Part shown: piece by piece, positions 36,445 through 46,141 of the stretch
Numbering within the stretch: position 1 is the first letter of the stretch
Layout: every line of letters starts with the position of its first letter
NCBI RefSeq assembly: GCF_000472965.1
Contig: NZ_AXAU01000001.1
Location: 1,094,243-1,158,242 of the forward strand
Direction of reading: 5' to 3'
DNA: 64,000 bases
Source of the DNA: Bradyrhizobium murdochi
GTDB taxonomy: Bacteria; Pseudomonadota; Alphaproteobacteria; Rhizobiales; Xanthobacteraceae
Made by a program: the position numbers and the translations under genes
The notes under the pieces: generated by a model
The model's input: the letters and a program-made list of their open reading frames with translations, nothing else
Database searches by the model: none
What the model was told of the DNA's origin: nothing

Positions 36445-37514
36445 TGCGCGAGATCTAGATGGCCGTTGTAGGCCACGCGATGGTCGCTCGCAGCCGGGAT
36501 CACTTCGCCGAGCAAGGCGACGGTCTCGCCGCTTTCGGTCAGGATCTCCGTCACCTTCTCGACCGCATCCGGCTTGACGATGGCGACCATGCCGATGCCG
36601 CAGTTGAAGGTGCGCAGCATTTCGAGTTCGGCGATGCCGCCCTGCTCCGCCAGCCATTTGAACACCGGCAACACTGGTAGCCGCGCCAGATCGATGCCGA
36701 CGCCGAGGTGCTTTGGCAGCACGCGTGGGATGTTGTCGGTGAAGCCGCCGCCGGTGATATGGGCAAGCCCCTTGATCCCGCCGGTTTCGCGGATCGCGCG
36801 CAGGCAGGATTTCACATAGAGCCGCGTCGGCGTCAGCAGCGCGCCGCCCAGCGTCATGACCGGCGAGAACGGCGCCGGGGCATCGAACGAGACCCTCGAT
36901 TGCGCGACGATCTTGCGGACCAGCGAAAAACCGTTGGAGTGAACGCCGGATGAGGCCAATCCGATCACGGCGTCGCCCACGGCAATGTCCGCGGTCGGCA
37001 ACAGCGTGCCGCGCTCGGCAGCCCCGACCGCAAAGCCTGCGAGGTCGTAATCGCCATCCTTGTAGAGCCCCGGCATCTCGGCGGTCTCGCCGCCGATCAG
37101 GGCGCAGCCGGACTCCCGGCAGCCCTCGGCGACGCCGGCCACGATGGCCGCCGCGGCGTCGGGGTCCAACTTGCCGCAGGCGAAATAGTCGAGGAAGAAC
37201 AACGGTTCCGCGCCCTGCACGACGAGATCATTGACCGACATCGCCACCAGGTCGATGCCGATACCGCCATGCAGGCCGGTCTCGATCGCGATCTTGACCT
37301 TGGTGCCGACGCCGTCGGTCGCCGCCACCAGCACCGGGTCCTTGAAACCCGCCGCCTTGAGGTCGAACAAGCCGCCAAAACCGCCGATTTCGGCATCGGC
37401 GCCGGCCCGGGCGGTGGCGCGCACCATCGGCTTGATGAGATCGACCAGGCGGTTGCCCGCATCGATATCGACGCCCGAATCCGCGTAAGTCAGCCCGTTT
37501 TTGCGGTCGTTCAT
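36441..37514 (-). CDS. purM: phosphoribosylformylglycinamidine cyclo-ligase
   Basis: 357 residues; makes AIR from FGAM with ATP. Landmarks of Pur[19 protein letters not shown] at the N-terminus, [55 protein letters not shown] and [15 protein letters not shown]. Length is close to E. coli (345). The frame opens from a TTG two codons earlier; the ATG of MNDRKNG is preferred. It precedes and overlaps purN, the standard purMN order. Divergent from the CDP-alcohol transferase with ~150 bases between the starts. Confidence 0.96.
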   Translation of the reverse strand: MNDRKNGLTYADSGVDIDAGNRLVDLIKPMVRATARAGADAEIGGFGGLFDLKAAGFKDPVLVAATDGVGTKVKIAIETGLHGGIGIDLVAMSVNDLVVQGAEPLFFLDYFACGKLDPDAAAAIVAGVAEGCRESGCALIGGETAEMPGLYKDGDYDLAGFAVGAAERGTLLPTADIAVGDAVIGLASSGVHSNGFSLVRKIVAQSRVSFDAPAPFSPVMTLGGALLTPTRLYVKSCLRAIRETGGIKGLAHITGGGFTDNIPRVLPKHLGVGIDLARLPVLPVFKWLAEQGGIAELEMLRTFNCGIGMVAIVKPDAVEKVTEILTESGETVALLGEVIPAASDHRVAYNGHLDLAQ

Positions 37515-37663
37515 GCCCAAATTCCAGTATGATGACGGCTGGTTACGAGGAATTCAGCGATCCTGCAATGGCTCGCAAGCGCTTGGCGCATATACTATGT
37601 AGATAAGAGCCGGCTGTACCCGCCAGGGGCCGGATTTAGGCCGGGAGCCGGGAAGCGACCGAG

Positions 37664-38206
37664 TTGAGCATTCCAAATATCATTACGCTGGGGCGCATCA
37701 TTCTGGTGCCGGTCATCGTCTGGGCGATCGTTTCCAGCCAGATGGAAATCGCGTTTGCGATTTTCGTCATTGCCGGGGTCAGCGACGCCGTCGATGGCTT
37801 TCTCGCCAAGCGCTTCAACATGTCGAGTGAACTGGGCGCCCTGCTCGACCCGCTTGCCGACAAGGCACTTCTGGTTTCCATCTTCGTGGCGCTCGGCATC
37901 TGGGGTGCGGTGCCGCGCTGGCTCGTCATCCTCGTCGTGTCGCGCGACATCATGATCGTCACGGCGGTGATCGTGTCATGGCTGTTCGACAAGCCGATCC
38001 CGATGAAGCCCCTGATGGTATCGAAGCTCAACACGGTAGCGCAGGTGGCGTTCGCGGCGCTGGTGCTGGCGTCGCTCGGTTTCAACTTCAAGCCGGCACC
38101 CTATGACGTGATCCTGATGGGTTTTGTTACGGTCTTTACTTTGGTTTCCGTCTCGCTCTATCTCGTCGAGTGGGTGCGGCACATGAGCACGATCGAAGCG
38201 CGCTAG
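37664..38206 (+). CDS. CDP-alcohol phosphatidyltransferase (PgsA-like)
   Basis: 180 residues with about five membrane helices and the family signature: DAVDGFLAKRFNMSSELGALLDPLADK, i.e. D-x2-D-G-x2-A-x9-G-x3-D-x3-D (quoted in part). It would transfer a phosphatidyl group from CDP-diacylglycerol to an alcohol. Position next to purMN and hdaA fits the gene often called pgsA-like/CDP-alcohol in Rhizobiales; the alcohol substrate is not determined by sequence. TTG start preceded by a purine-rich stretch. The TAG stop lies inside the CTAG of a dispersed repeat. Confidence 0.88.
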   Translation: MSIPNIITLGRIILVPVIVWAIVSSQMEIAFAIFVIAGVSDAVDGFLAKRFNMSSELGALLDPLADKALLVSIFVALGIWGAVPRWLVILVVSRDIMIVTAVIVSWLFDKPIPMKPLMVSKLNTVAQVAFAALVLASLGFNFKPAPYDVILMGFVTVFTLVSVSLYLVEWVRHMSTIEAR

Positions 38207-38272
38207 CTTGTTCGTTGCTTCGACGCATTTTCTTCACACGAACCGGTGGCGATTTAGCTTGAAAGCGCTATG
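38203..38272. repeat. degenerate copy of the CTAG...GACGCGTTTTCTT...CGAACCGGT repeat
   Basis: CTAG, then GACGCATTTTCTTCACACGAACCGGT and a GCTTGAAAGCGCTATG end, align with 62311-62400 (GACGCGTTTTCTTGACGCGAACCGGT and GCTGGAAAACGCTATAG), but here without the CCCCGGA hairpin insert. The first CTAG contains the stop codon of the CDP-alcohol transferase; the end lies about 30 bases before the hdaA start. Confidence 0.65.
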
Positions 38273-38303
38273 AAAGCCGCAAGATCCCGGCCTGGAGATT
38301 TGC

Positions 38304-38981
38304 GTGGTAGTTCGCGTTCAACCCCGTCAGCTTGCCTTTGCGCTGCCGCATGCGGAGAGCTTGACGCGCGACAATTTCCTCGAGGGGCCGGCCAATGAAG
38401 CCGCGCTCGCGCTGATCGAAAGCTGGCCGGACTGGCCGAACCGCATCATGCTGCTGGCGGGGCCGGAGGGCTCCGGCAAGAGCCATCTCGCCGCGATCTG
38501 GGCCGAACAGGCGGGCGCGCGCTCGATCTCGGCGCACGCGCTTGATGCTGCTGCCGTCCCCGGCGCACTCGCCACCGGGGCACTGGTGGTCGAGGATCTG
38601 AGGCCGGCCGACTTCGACGAACGCGCCTTGTTTCATCTGCTGAACCTGGCACGCGAGGACGGGGCCTTCGTCCTGATCACGGGACGCGTTCCACCGGCGG
38701 CGTTCGAGATCGAACTGCGCGATCTCCGGTCGCGGCTGCGCGCCGCCCCACTCGTGTCGCTGTTGCCGCCGGATGACCTGTTGTTTCGTGGCCTGATCGT
38801 CAAATTTTGCGCAGACCGCCAATTGAGCATCGACGAAACGGTGGTGAGCTACCTCGCCACCCGAATCGAGCGCTCCTATGCCGCTGCTCGCCAGGCGGTT
38901 GAGCTTCTGGATAACGAGGCGCTGCGGCTCGGCCGGCCGGTCACCCGGGCGCTGGCCGCGGAACTCTTGCGCAACGCCTGA
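38304..38981 (+). CDS. hdaA: DnaA-related regulatory inactivator HdaA
   Basis: 225 residues, single AAA+ domain homologous to DnaA domain III. N-terminal QLAFALPHAESLTRDNFLEG contains the clamp-binding-like motif (QLAFALP) by which Hda proteins bind the sliding clamp; Walker A is LAGPEGSGKSHLA, and the sensor-2 region is IERSYAAARQAVELLD. With the clamp it stimulates ATP hydrolysis on DnaA and limits re-initiation of replication. GTG start with GGAG six bases upstream. Length matches Caulobacter HdaA-type proteins. Upstream of ppk, the common Rhizobiales order. Confidence 0.88.
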   Translation: MVVRVQPRQLAFALPHAESLTRDNFLEGPANEAALALIESWPDWPNRIMLLAGPEGSGKSHLAAIWAEQAGARSISAHALDAAAVPGALATGALVVEDLRPADFDERALFHLLNLAREDGAFVLITGRVPPAAFEIELRDLRSRLRAAPLVSLLPPDDLLFRGLIVKFCADRQLSIDETVVSYLATRIERSYAAARQAVELLDNEALRLGRPVTRALAAELLRNA

Positions 38982-39038
38982 TCGGGCAGCTCCTGCTGCG
39001 TCCTGCCGCCTTGACGCCGGCTCTGCGCGGAACATCAA

Positions 39039-39055
39039 TGTCATTGAAACGTCAT
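39039..39055 (+). promoter_or_regulatory. Pho-box-like direct repeat upstream of ppk
   Basis: TGTCATTGAAACGTCAT contains two half-sites TGTCAT and CGTCAT whose starts are exactly 11 bases apart, matching the PhoB box pattern of CTGTCAT-type repeats with 4-5 AT-rich bases between. It is ~90 bases upstream of ppk, a gene known in several bacteria to be induced under phosphate starvation. TATCAC at 39061-39066 could serve as a -10. One mismatch in the second half-site. Confidence 0.5.
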
Positions 39056-39090
39056 CGGCGTATCACATGCTGTGGGCCGCATTCCCTTAA

Positions 39091-39124
39091 AGTCGGCCCT
39101 GCCTCGAAGTCGGCCCTGCCTCGC
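39091..39124. repeat. two-copy 17-base tandem repeat in ppk leader
   Basis: AGTCGGCCCTGCCTCGA is followed directly by AGTCGGCCCTGCCTCGC. It lies just after the Pho-box-like site and 20 bases before the ppk start, so it would be in or near the untranslated leader. A recent slippage duplication is the simplest reading. Confidence 0.85.
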
Positions 39125-39144
39125 TCGCGATGGATTAAAGCCTT

Positions 39145-41343
39145 ATGGAATTGGTACAAGCTGTTGAAATAAAAGAAAAAGAGCCGATTGCCGAGGCTCC
39201 GCCCACGATCGTCACGAGCCCAGAGCGATTTATCAATCGGGAACTATCCTGGCTGCATTTCAACCGCCGGGTGCTCGAGGAATCGGTCAATCTGGGCCAT
39301 CCGTTGCTGGAACGGGTGCGGTTCCTGTCGATTTCGGCCAATAACCTTGATGAGTTCTTCATGGTTCGCGTCGCCGGCATCAAGGCGCAGGTCCGTGAAG
39401 GCTTCGCCGAACGCAGCCCCGATGGCTTGACGCCGTCCGAGCAGCTCACTCTCATCAACAGGACGGTTTCGGAACTCGCTTCCGACCAGCAGGCGATCTG
39501 GCGCGATTTGCGCACCGCCCTGTCCGATGCCGGCATCAAGCTCGTCGACGGTCACGACTTCACCAAGGCGGAGCGCGGCTGGCTCGAGGATCACTTCCTC
39601 CGCAACATTTTCCCGCTGCTGACGCCGCTGGCGATCGATCCCGCGCACCCGTTCCCGTTCATCCCGAGCCTCGGTTTCACCATCGCGCTGCAATTGTTGC
39701 GAACGTCCGACGGCAAGGCGATGAACGCGCTGATCCGGATGCCCGGCAAGATCGACCGCTTCATCCGGGTGCCGGCGACCAAGGACGGCGTGGTGCACCT
39801 GATCCCGCTGGAGCAAGCCACCGGAATGTTCATCGGCCGGCTGTTCCCCGGCTACACCGTCAAGGGACAAGGCGCTTTCCGCATTATCAGGGACTCCGAG
39901 CTCGAAATCGAGGAAGAGGCCGAAGATCTCGTCCGCCTGTTCGAGACCGCGCTGAAGCGGCGGCGGCGCGGTTCGGTGATCCGGCTGGAAATGGAAGACA
40001 AAATGCCCGAAGCGCTGCGCACCTTCGTGCAGCAGGCGCTTTCCGCCGCCGACGACGAGGTGTTTCTGGTCGATGGCGTGCTGGCGATGAACGAGCTGTC
40101 GCAGCTCACTCGGCTCGACCGTCCCGACCTCGAATTCATGCCCTATGTGCCGCGCCATCCCGAGCGGGTGCGCGACCACGCAGGGGACATCTTCGCGGCG
40201 ATCCGGCAAAAGGATCTCATCGTCCATCATCCTTACGAATCCTTCGACGTCGTCGTGCAATTCCTGCAGCAAGCCGTCCGCGACCCCGACGTCGTTGCCA
40301 TCAAGCAGACGCTCTACCGCACCTCGAGCAATTCTCCGATTGTGCGGGCGCTCGCCGAGGCCGCGGAAGCCGGCAAATCGGTGACCGCGCTGATCGAGCT
40401 GAAAGCGCGGTTCGATGAGGAGGCCAACATCCGCTGGGCGCGCGACCTCGAACGCGCGGGCGTTCAGGTCGTGTACGGCTTTCTCGAACTGAAGACGCAC
40501 GCCAAGCTCTCGATGGTGGTGCGGCGCGAGGGCGGTAACCTGACGACCTACGTCCATACCGGCACCGGCAATTATCATCCGGTCACCGCGCGCATCTATA
40601 CCGACCTTTCCTATTTCACGTCGGACCCGATCATCGGCCGCGACGCGGCGCGGGTATTCAACTACATCACGGGCTATGCGGAGCCGAGCGACATCGAGCG
40701 GATGGCGGTGTCGCCGTTGACGCTACGCCAGCGCATCATCGAACACATCAAGGGCGAGACCAATCACGTAAGGCACGGCAAGCCGGGCGCGATCTGGATG
40801 AAGATGAATTCGCTGGTCGACCCCGACATCATCGACGCGCTCTACGAGGCCTCACAGGCCGGCGTGTCGATCGAACTGGTGGTGCGCGGCATCTGCTGCC
40901 TGCGGCCTGGCGTACCCGGACTATCAGACAATATCCGCGTCAAATCGGTGATCGGCCGCTTCCTGGAGCACGGCCGAATCTACTGCTTTGGTATGGGGCA
41001 AGGCCTGCCCGGGCCGAAGGCGGCTGTGTATATCTCGTCCGCCGACATGATGCCGAGAAACCTCGACCGCCGCGTCGAAATCCTCTGTCCATTGCAAAAT
41101 CCCACGGTACATCAGCAAGTTCTCGAACAAATCATGGTCGCGAATCTGAAGGATACTGAGCAGAGCTGGCAATTGTTGCCGGATGGGTCTTCAACGCGTA
41201 TGAAGGCCGCGAAAGGCGAAGAGCCGTTCAACCTGCATAACTATTTCATGACGAATCCGAGCCTGTCTGGACGTGGAAAGTCTCTCAAGGAATCTTCGCC
41301 GCGCCGCCTCACGCGCCGTACCGAACGTCAGCAATCGTCATAA
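39145..41343 (+). CDS. ppk: polyphosphate kinase 1
   Basis: 732 residues, typical PPK1. It polymerises the terminal phosphate of ATP into polyphosphate. Domains in order: N ([18 protein letters not shown]), head ([14 protein letters not shown]), C1 ([31 protein letters not shown]) and C2 ([19 protein letters not shown], with the autophosphorylated His in the HTGTGNY region; then [15 protein letters not shown]). All core segments are intact. The basic C-terminal tail is ~25 residues long. No strong ribosome-binding site is visible. Followed after 12 bases by ppx, so synthesis and breakdown of polyphosphate are co-transcribed. Confidence 0.96.
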   Translation: MELVQAVEIKEKEPIAEAPPTIVTSPERFINRELSWLHFNRRVLEESVNLGHPLLERVRFLSISANNLDEFFMVRVAGIKAQVREGFAERSPDGLTPSEQLTLINRTVSELASDQQAIWRDLRTALSDAGIKLVDGHDFTKAERGWLEDHFLRNIFPLLTPLAIDPAHPFPFIPSLGFTIALQLLRTSDGKAMNALIRMPGKIDRFIRVPATKDGVVHLIPLEQATGMFIGRLFPGYTVKGQGAFRIIRDSELEIEEEAEDLVRLFETALKRRRRGSVIRLEMEDKMPEALRTFVQQALSAADDEVFLVDGVLAMNELSQLTRLDRPDLEFMPYVPRHPERVRDHAGDIFAAIRQKDLIVHHPYESFDVVVQFLQQAVRDPDVVAIKQTLYRTSSNSPIVRALAEAAEAGKSVTALIELKARFDEEANIRWARDLERAGVQVVYGFLELKTHAKLSMVVRREGGNLTTYVHTGTGNYHPVTARIYTDLSYFTSDPIIGRDAARVFNYITGYAEPSDIERMAVSPLTLRQRIIEHIKGETNHVRHGKPGAIWMKMNSLVDPDIIDALYEASQAGVSIELVVRGICCLRPGVPGLSDNIRVKSVIGRFLEHGRIYCFGMGQGLPGPKAAVYISSADMMPRNLDRRVEILCPLQNPTVHQQVLEQIMVANLKDTEQSWQLLPDGSSTRMKAAKGEEPFNLHNYFMTNPSLSGRGKSLKESSPRRLTRRTERQQSS

Positions 41344-41355
41344 GGGAGCGCCGCT

Positions 41356-42858
41356 GTGAAGCGGCCGCGCAAGCGCGCTTCCAGCGTCGCCGTCATCGAC
41401 ATCGGTTCGAACTCGGTTCGTCTCGTCGTCTATGAGACGATGGCGCGCAGCCTCGTCACCATCTTCAACGAAAAGGCGCTGTGCGGGCTCGGCCGCGAGG
41501 TGCAGAGCACCGGTTTGTTGGCCGAGGATGCGGTTACGAAGGCGCTGACGGCACTACGGCGATTTCGCGCGCTGTGTCGTATCCAGCAGGTGGAGCGCGT
41601 CTTCGCCATCGCCACCGCCGCCTGTCGCGACGCCAAGAACGGTTCCGACTTCATCGCCAAAGCCGAGCGCATCTGCGGCGCGCCGATTCAGATTCTGTCC
41701 GGTCCGCGCGAGGCAAGACTGTCCGCGCTTGGCGTCATCTCCGGCATCCACAATCCCGATGGCATCGTCGGCGATCTCGGCGGCGGTTCGCTCGAACTGA
41801 TCGATGTGGAGAAAAACCGGGTCCACAGCGGCGTCACGCTGCCGCTGGGAAGCCTGGCGCTGCAGGATCTCTCGGAGAAATCCTTGAAGCGCGCCGAGCG
41901 CATCGTTCGCGACGATCTGTCCGGCGTCGCCCAGCTCAAGGCCGGCCATGGCCGCACCTTCTATGCGGTCGGCGGCACCTGGCGCGCGCTCGCACGTATT
42001 CACATCGTCCAAAGCGGCTATCCGCTACGCGTGATGCATGGCTATTCGTTACCTGCCGCCGACGCGCTCGATTTCGCCCGGCGCCTGCGCCGGCTGGCGG
42101 CCGCCAACATGCTCGCCGATATCGAAGTCGTCGCGGATGCACGGCGCCCGCTCCTCACCTATGCGGCGCTGGTGCTCGAATACATCATCCGCGTCGGCCG
42201 GCCGAAGACGATCGTGTTTTCCACCTTTGGCGTCCGCGAGGGCCTGCTCTACGAGATGCTGCCGCCGCAGGAGCGCGCCAAGGACGGATTCATCTGCGCA
42301 GCCCAAACCCTGAATGGATTGTTGTCGCGCTCCGCACGCCACGCCGAGGAACTTGTCGCATGGACCGATCGGCTGGTGCGGGTCGTGAAGCTGCGCGAGA
42401 CTGAGGAGGACCGCCGCCTGCGCCACGCCGCGTGCCTGCTTTCCGATATCGGATGGCGCGTGCACCCCGACCACCGCGGCGAGGAAACGCTGAGCCTGAT
42501 CACCAACGGCAATTTCGGCTCGATCAGCCATCAAGGCCGCGCCTTTGTCGCGCTATCGGTGTTCTACCGCTATGCGGGCTTAAGCGAAGAGAACGAGCCG
42601 CCGGAGCGCGTCCGCGGGCTGGTGCCGCCCGCGATGGATGAGCGTGCGCGCCTTCTCGGCGCGGCGTTCCGCGTCGCGCACCTGATAACGGCGGCGCGCA
42701 CCGGCGTGTTGCCCGCGACGCATTTCCGAACCCAGGGCCGCAAGCTGATGCTGGTGTTTGAGCATCGCATGGTCGATCTCGTCGCCGACCGCGTCGGCAG
42801 CCGCTTCAAGCAACTGGCGCGGCTCGTCGGGCGCGCCGGCTCGATCGTGCGGAAGTGA
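41356..42858 (+). CDS. ppx: exopolyphosphatase (Ppx/GppA family)
   Basis: 500 residues of the ASKHA fold. N-terminal phosphate-binding loop VAVIDIGSNSVRLVVYE; second nucleotide/phosphate loop GIVGDLGGGSLELIDV near residue 140; acidic catalytic region ILSGPREARLSALGV. The C-terminal ~200 residues are helical with an HD-like feature (RLRHAACLLSDIGWRVHPD). It removes phosphates processively from polyphosphate or, in the GppA branch, acts on pppGpp; the pairing with ppk favours polyphosphate. Starts with GTG, 12 bases after ppk. Confidence 0.94.
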   Translation: MKRPRKRASSVAVIDIGSNSVRLVVYETMARSLVTIFNEKALCGLGREVQSTGLLAEDAVTKALTALRRFRALCRIQQVERVFAIATAACRDAKNGSDFIAKAERICGAPIQILSGPREARLSALGVISGIHNPDGIVGDLGGGSLELIDVEKNRVHSGVTLPLGSLALQDLSEKSLKRAERIVRDDLSGVAQLKAGHGRTFYAVGGTWRALARIHIVQSGYPLRVMHGYSLPAADALDFARRLRRLAAANMLADIEVVADARRPLLTYAALVLEYIIRVGRPKTIVFSTFGVREGLLYEMLPPQERAKDGFICAAQTLNGLLSRSARHAEELVAWTDRLVRVVKLRETEEDRRLRHAACLLSDIGWRVHPDHRGEETLSLITNGNFGSISHQGRAFVALSVFYRYAGLSEENEPPERVRGLVPPAMDERARLLGAAFRVAHLITAARTGVLPATHFRTQGRKLMLVFEHRMVDLVADRVGSRFKQLARLVGRAGSIVRK

Positions 42859-42859
42859 G

Positions 42860-42892
42860 ACGGAAAGGCGGCGTTCACAACGCGCCTTCCGT
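42860..42892. terminator. hairpin after ppx, possible bidirectional terminator
   Basis: ACGGAAAGGCG and CGCCTTCCGT pair (one bulged A) around a 12-base loop, directly past the ppx stop and ~50 bases before the end of the convergent TRAP permease. TTTG follows on the plus strand. The T-run is short. Confidence 0.5.
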
Positions 42893-42945
42893 TTGTCGCC
42901 CTTTCCGCCACAGCCGCTTTTTGGAGCCGGCACGCACAACACCCG

Positions 42946-44370
42946 CTACTTCTTTTTTGGTGTCAGCCAGTCTTCGTCTTCCAGGGATGGTGCCCGCTTC
43001 TGCTGCTCCAGGATTTTCTTGTACTCCTCGGGAATCACCTGACTGCGCGACGCCTCGTGCAGCGTGTGCGGGAACCAGGTCGCAATGCCGGGGAAGACAA
43101 TCATTAGACCAACGCAGATCACCTGCAGGATCATGAACTGGAACATGCCGGCGTAAATCGTCGCAAGACTCCAGCCCTTGACCACTTGCTTGAGATAGTA
43201 CGCTGACATGGCGACCGGCGGCGACAGAAAGGCGGTCTGCAGCACCACCGCAACCAGCGCGCCGAACCATATGAGATCGATGCCCATGCCCTTCACCACG
43301 GGATAGAAGATCGGCAGGAACACCAGGATGATGGCTGGCCATTCGAACGGCCAACCCAGCAGGAAAATGAGCACGAGCACGACGATCAGCATGAGACTTG
43401 GCGGCAACTGGAGGCCGAGCATCGTCTCGGTGATCCAGTTCGCCGAGCCGAGCCGAGCGAACACCGCACCGAAAATATTCGACGTGACCGCGAGCAGCAG
43501 CACCATGCTCGACGTCGCCATCGTCGAGATCAGCGCGCGCTGCAGTCCGCTGAGTGAGAACCTGCCATAGGCGATGGACAGGATCAGCGCGCCGACGCTG
43601 CCGATGCCGGCAGCCTCCGTCGGTGTCGCGAGCCCCCCGATGATCGAGCCGAGTGTCGCCGTGATGAGCCCGAGCAAGGGCAGCGTGCCGATGATCACCT
43701 CGCGCGCAATGTACCACGCAGAATAGATCCGCTCGTCCATGGGCACCGGCGGCCCGAGCTTGGGATTCATGAAGGCGCGGACCATCAGATAGCTGATGTA
43801 GAGGCTGGCCAGCAGGAAGCCCGGCCCGAAGGCTGCGGCGTAGAGATCGGCGACCGAGACCCCGAGCACCGGCCCCATCACGATCAGCATCACCGACGGG
43901 GGGATGAGAATGCCGAGCGTGCCGCCCGCGGTGATGGTGCCCGCCGAAAGCTTGGGGTCATAGCCCGCCTTGTTCATGATCGGCGAGGCCATGATGCCAA
44001 GAACGGTGACGGCTGCTCCGACGATACCCGTCGCCATCGCGAACACGGTCGAGGTCAGGATGACGACGAGGAAGAGCGCTCCTCGCACCGGCGCAAGCAG
44101 CATGCGGAACGCTGTAAAAAGGCGCTCCATGAGCCCTGCCTGCTCGGTGATGAAGCCCATGAAGATGAACAGCGGCACGGCGGCCAGCAGTTCCTCCTTC
44201 ATCATGCCGATGGTCTGGAAATAGCCTAGTTCGAAGACCGTTGAGCCCATGCCCCAGTAGCCGAACGAAAAGGCGAGAAACAGCAATGTGAACGAGATCG
44301 GCACGCCGATGAAGATCGCTCCGAGCAGCACCAGGAGCATGATGAGGCCGATGAGCGCTTCTGCGGTCAT
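42946..44370 (-). CDS. TRAP transporter large permease subunit (DctM family), system 2
   Basis: 474 residues, about twelve membrane helices. Landmarks: AIFIGVPISFTLLFLAFSFG, FIFMGFITEQAGLMERLF, ILIPPSVMLIVMGPVLGVS and PFEWPAIILVFLPIFYPVV. The C-terminal tail (EYKKILEQQKRAPSLEDEDW) is hydrophilic and longer in charge than in system 1. Start set by the ATGA overlap with the upstream dctQ gene. It is strongly similar to the first system's permease segment by segment, which points to duplication of the whole operon. Convergent with ppx. Confidence 0.92.
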   Translation of the reverse strand: MTAEALIGLIMLLVLLGAIFIGVPISFTLLFLAFSFGYWGMGSTVFELGYFQTIGMMKEELLAAVPLFIFMGFITEQAGLMERLFTAFRMLLAPVRGALFLVVILTSTVFAMATGIVGAAVTVLGIMASPIMNKAGYDPKLSAGTITAGGTLGILIPPSVMLIVMGPVLGVSVADLYAAAFGPGFLLASLYISYLMVRAFMNPKLGPPVPMDERIYSAWYIAREVIIGTLPLLGLITATLGSIIGGLATPTEAAGIGSVGALILSIAYGRFSLSGLQRALISTMATSSMVLLLAVTSNIFGAVFARLGSANWITETMLGLQLPPSLMLIVVLVLIFLLGWPFEWPAIILVFLPIFYPVVKGMGIDLIWFGALVAVVLQTAFLSPPVAMSAYYLKQVVKGWSLATIYAGMFQFMILQVICVGLMIVFPGIATWFPHTLHEASRSQVIPEEYKKILEQQKRAPSLEDEDWLTPKKK

Positions 44371-44930
44371 ATCTCGACCTTCTCCTTGTGCTCGAGCTCG
44401 ACACCGGTGCGCATCATGTAGATGCTCTTGATCAACTCGGACACGCCCTGGATGAGCAGCAGGAAGCAGGCGAGCGGCACGACGAACTTGAACGGCCACA
44501 GCACGGGTCGCCATGGCGTCTGGTCCGAGGTCTCGTTGATCTGAAAGGCGTAGTGAAATTCGTTCCAGCTAATCAGCAACAGCATGATCAGGCTCGGGAA
44601 GAAGAAGACGATATAGGAGATCGTATCGATCCAGCCCTTCTTGCGGACGGAGAACTTCTCCCAGAAGAAGTCGGTGCGTATATGAGCGCCCTTGTGCAGC
44701 GCATAAGCAGCGCCCAGCATGAACAGCGAGCCGTAGAGCATGTAGGTTGCGTCGTAGGCCCAAATGGTCGGCGCGTTGAACAAATAGCGCGCTGTAACCT
44801 CGTAGGCGACCGCCAGAACAAGCGGCACTGCCAGCCACGAGATGATCGTGCCGGTCCGGTCGGTGAAGCCGTCGATGACCCGGATTGCTGCCAGCAGCGC
44901 CGGCGATTGTCTGTTAGTTATCTCAGCCAT
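44367..44930 (-). CDS. TRAP transporter small membrane subunit (DctQ family), system 2
   Basis: 187 residues, four predicted helices: TIISWLAVPLVLAVAYEVTA, YMLYGSLFMLGAAYALHKGA, DTISYIVFFFPSLIMLLLIS and FKFVVPLACFLLLIQGVSEL. YGSLFMLGAAYALHKGAHIR closely matches the helix-2 region of the system 1 small subunit. GAGGG directly precedes the ATG. The stop overlaps the dctM start. The 3' end LEHKEKVEI also parallels the system 1 ending (HREKIEI), which supports common origin of the two operons. Confidence 0.9.
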   Translation of the reverse strand: MAEITNRQSPALLAAIRVIDGFTDRTGTIISWLAVPLVLAVAYEVTARYLFNAPTIWAYDATYMLYGSLFMLGAAYALHKGAHIRTDFFWEKFSVRKKGWIDTISYIVFFFPSLIMLLLISWNEFHYAFQINETSDQTPWRPVLWPFKFVVPLACFLLLIQGVSELIKSIYMMRTGVELEHKEKVEI

Positions 44931-45034
44931 CCCTCCCCCTACCGCCGACGCCGATGCGGCGCGCCTTGTGGCGCGACGCAGGCCGACTGCGCGTGAATGG
45001 GGGCGGCCGAAACCGGCCGCCCCCGGACGAAGCC

Positions 45035-46141
45035 CTATTTCTCGACGGGGAAGTAGTAGTTCGCCATGAAGGAGTATGGCGGGAAATAGGACCGCTTGTA
45101 CGGCACCACGGCGCTGGCATAGGCCTTCTGCGAGTCGTGCACCTTCTTGAAGAACGGGTTCTTGGCGCTCTCGGCCGCCGCGATTTCGTCCCACTTCTTG
45201 ATGAAGGTCAGCAGGATCTCGGTCGGCGTGCGCAGGATCTGTACGCCGTGCTTCTGCTGCATCTCGGTCAACGCATCGGCGTTCTGGCGCTGCCACTTGG
45301 TCCACCAGACGAGGAATGTCTCGTTGGCCGCCGACTTGATGATCTCCTGGTGTTGCGGGCTGAGCTCTTTCCACACATCGCCGTTGATCACGATTTCGCC
45401 GACCGTCACGTTCTCATGCAGGCCGGGCGAATAGTGGTACTTCCAGACGTTGTGGAAGCCGAGCTGCATGTCCTCGATGCCGCCGACCCATTCCGCGCAA
45501 TCGATCACGCCGCGCTGCGCGGAGGGAATGATCTCGCCGCCCGGCATGTTGACCACTGTGAAGCCGAGCGCTTGCCACACTTCGCCGGCCATGCCGGTCT
45601 GGCGGCATTTCATGCCCTTCATGTCCTCGACCGTCTGGATCGGCTTCTTGAACCAGCCGAAAGCCTGCGGCCCAGCAGGCAGGATGGGGAATACGACGAC
45701 GTTGAGCTTGAGCTCCTTCTGATAGAACTCGTTGTAAAGGTCGAGGCCGCCGCCGTGATAGAACCAGCCCATCACGTCCATGTAGTCCATGCCGAACGTG
45801 CCGCCGGGACCGCCGGTGAACAGAATCGCGGTCTTGTTCTTGCCGGTCCAGTAGCCGGCCCACGCATGCGCGCCGTCGAGCACCTTCTTGTTGGTCGCGT
45901 CCAGCACCTCGAACGCCGGCACCACCTGGCCGGCGGGCATTGCTTCGATCTTCAGCGCGCCGGCCGATAGTTTGTTCACCCGCTCGGCGAAGTAGGTGAA
46001 GTTGTCATAGAGCGTAAGCGACGCCGGCCATGTGGCCTGCATCTTCAGCACCTTCGTCTGCGCCATGACTGCAGTGTTGGATCCGACAAACGCCGATGCG
46101 ATCAAGGCAACGGCGGTTAATCCCAGAAACAAGCGTTTCAT
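45035..46141 (-). CDS. TRAP transporter substrate-binding protein (DctP family), system 2
   Basis: 368 residues with a signal peptide (LFLGLTAVALIASAFVGSN, cleavage near residue 27). Landmarks: KLSAGALKIEAMPAGQVVP, FEVLDATNKKVLDGAHAWAG, FGMDYMDVMGWFYHGGGLDL, and VNMPGGEIIPSAQRGVIDCA with AEWVGGIEDMQLGF, the Arg and Trp of the 2-oxoacid/TakP-like site. First gene of the operon, with 104 bases to dctQ. The similarity to the system 1 binder is clear but looser than between the permeases, so the ligands may differ. Ligand: an organic acid, by family. Confidence 0.9.
   Translation of the reverse strand: MKRLFLGLTAVALIASAFVGSNTAVMAQTKVLKMQATWPASLTLYDNFTYFAERVNKLSAGALKIEAMPAGQVVPAFEVLDATNKKVLDGAHAWAGYWTGKNKTAILFTGGPGGTFGMDYMDVMGWFYHGGGLDLYNEFYQKELKLNVVVFPILPAGPQAFGWFKKPIQTVEDMKGMKCRQTGMAGEVWQALGFTVVNMPGGEIIPSAQRGVIDCAEWVGGIEDMQLGFHNVWKYHYSPGLHENVTVGEIVINGDVWKELSPQHQEIIKSAANETFLVWWTKWQRQNADALTEMQQKHGVQILRTPTEILLTFIKKWDEIAAAESAKNPFFKKVHDSQKAYASAVVPYKRSYFPPYSFMANYYFPVEK

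Noticed and set aside
39244..40578. 444-codon minus-strand frame opposite ppk
   Set aside because: Antisense to a full-length PPK1; no ribosome-binding site and no known domain.
42860..42892. Hairpin after ppx as attachment site
   Set aside because: It is a plain stem with a T-run and no integrase, tRNA or direct-repeat partner nearby.
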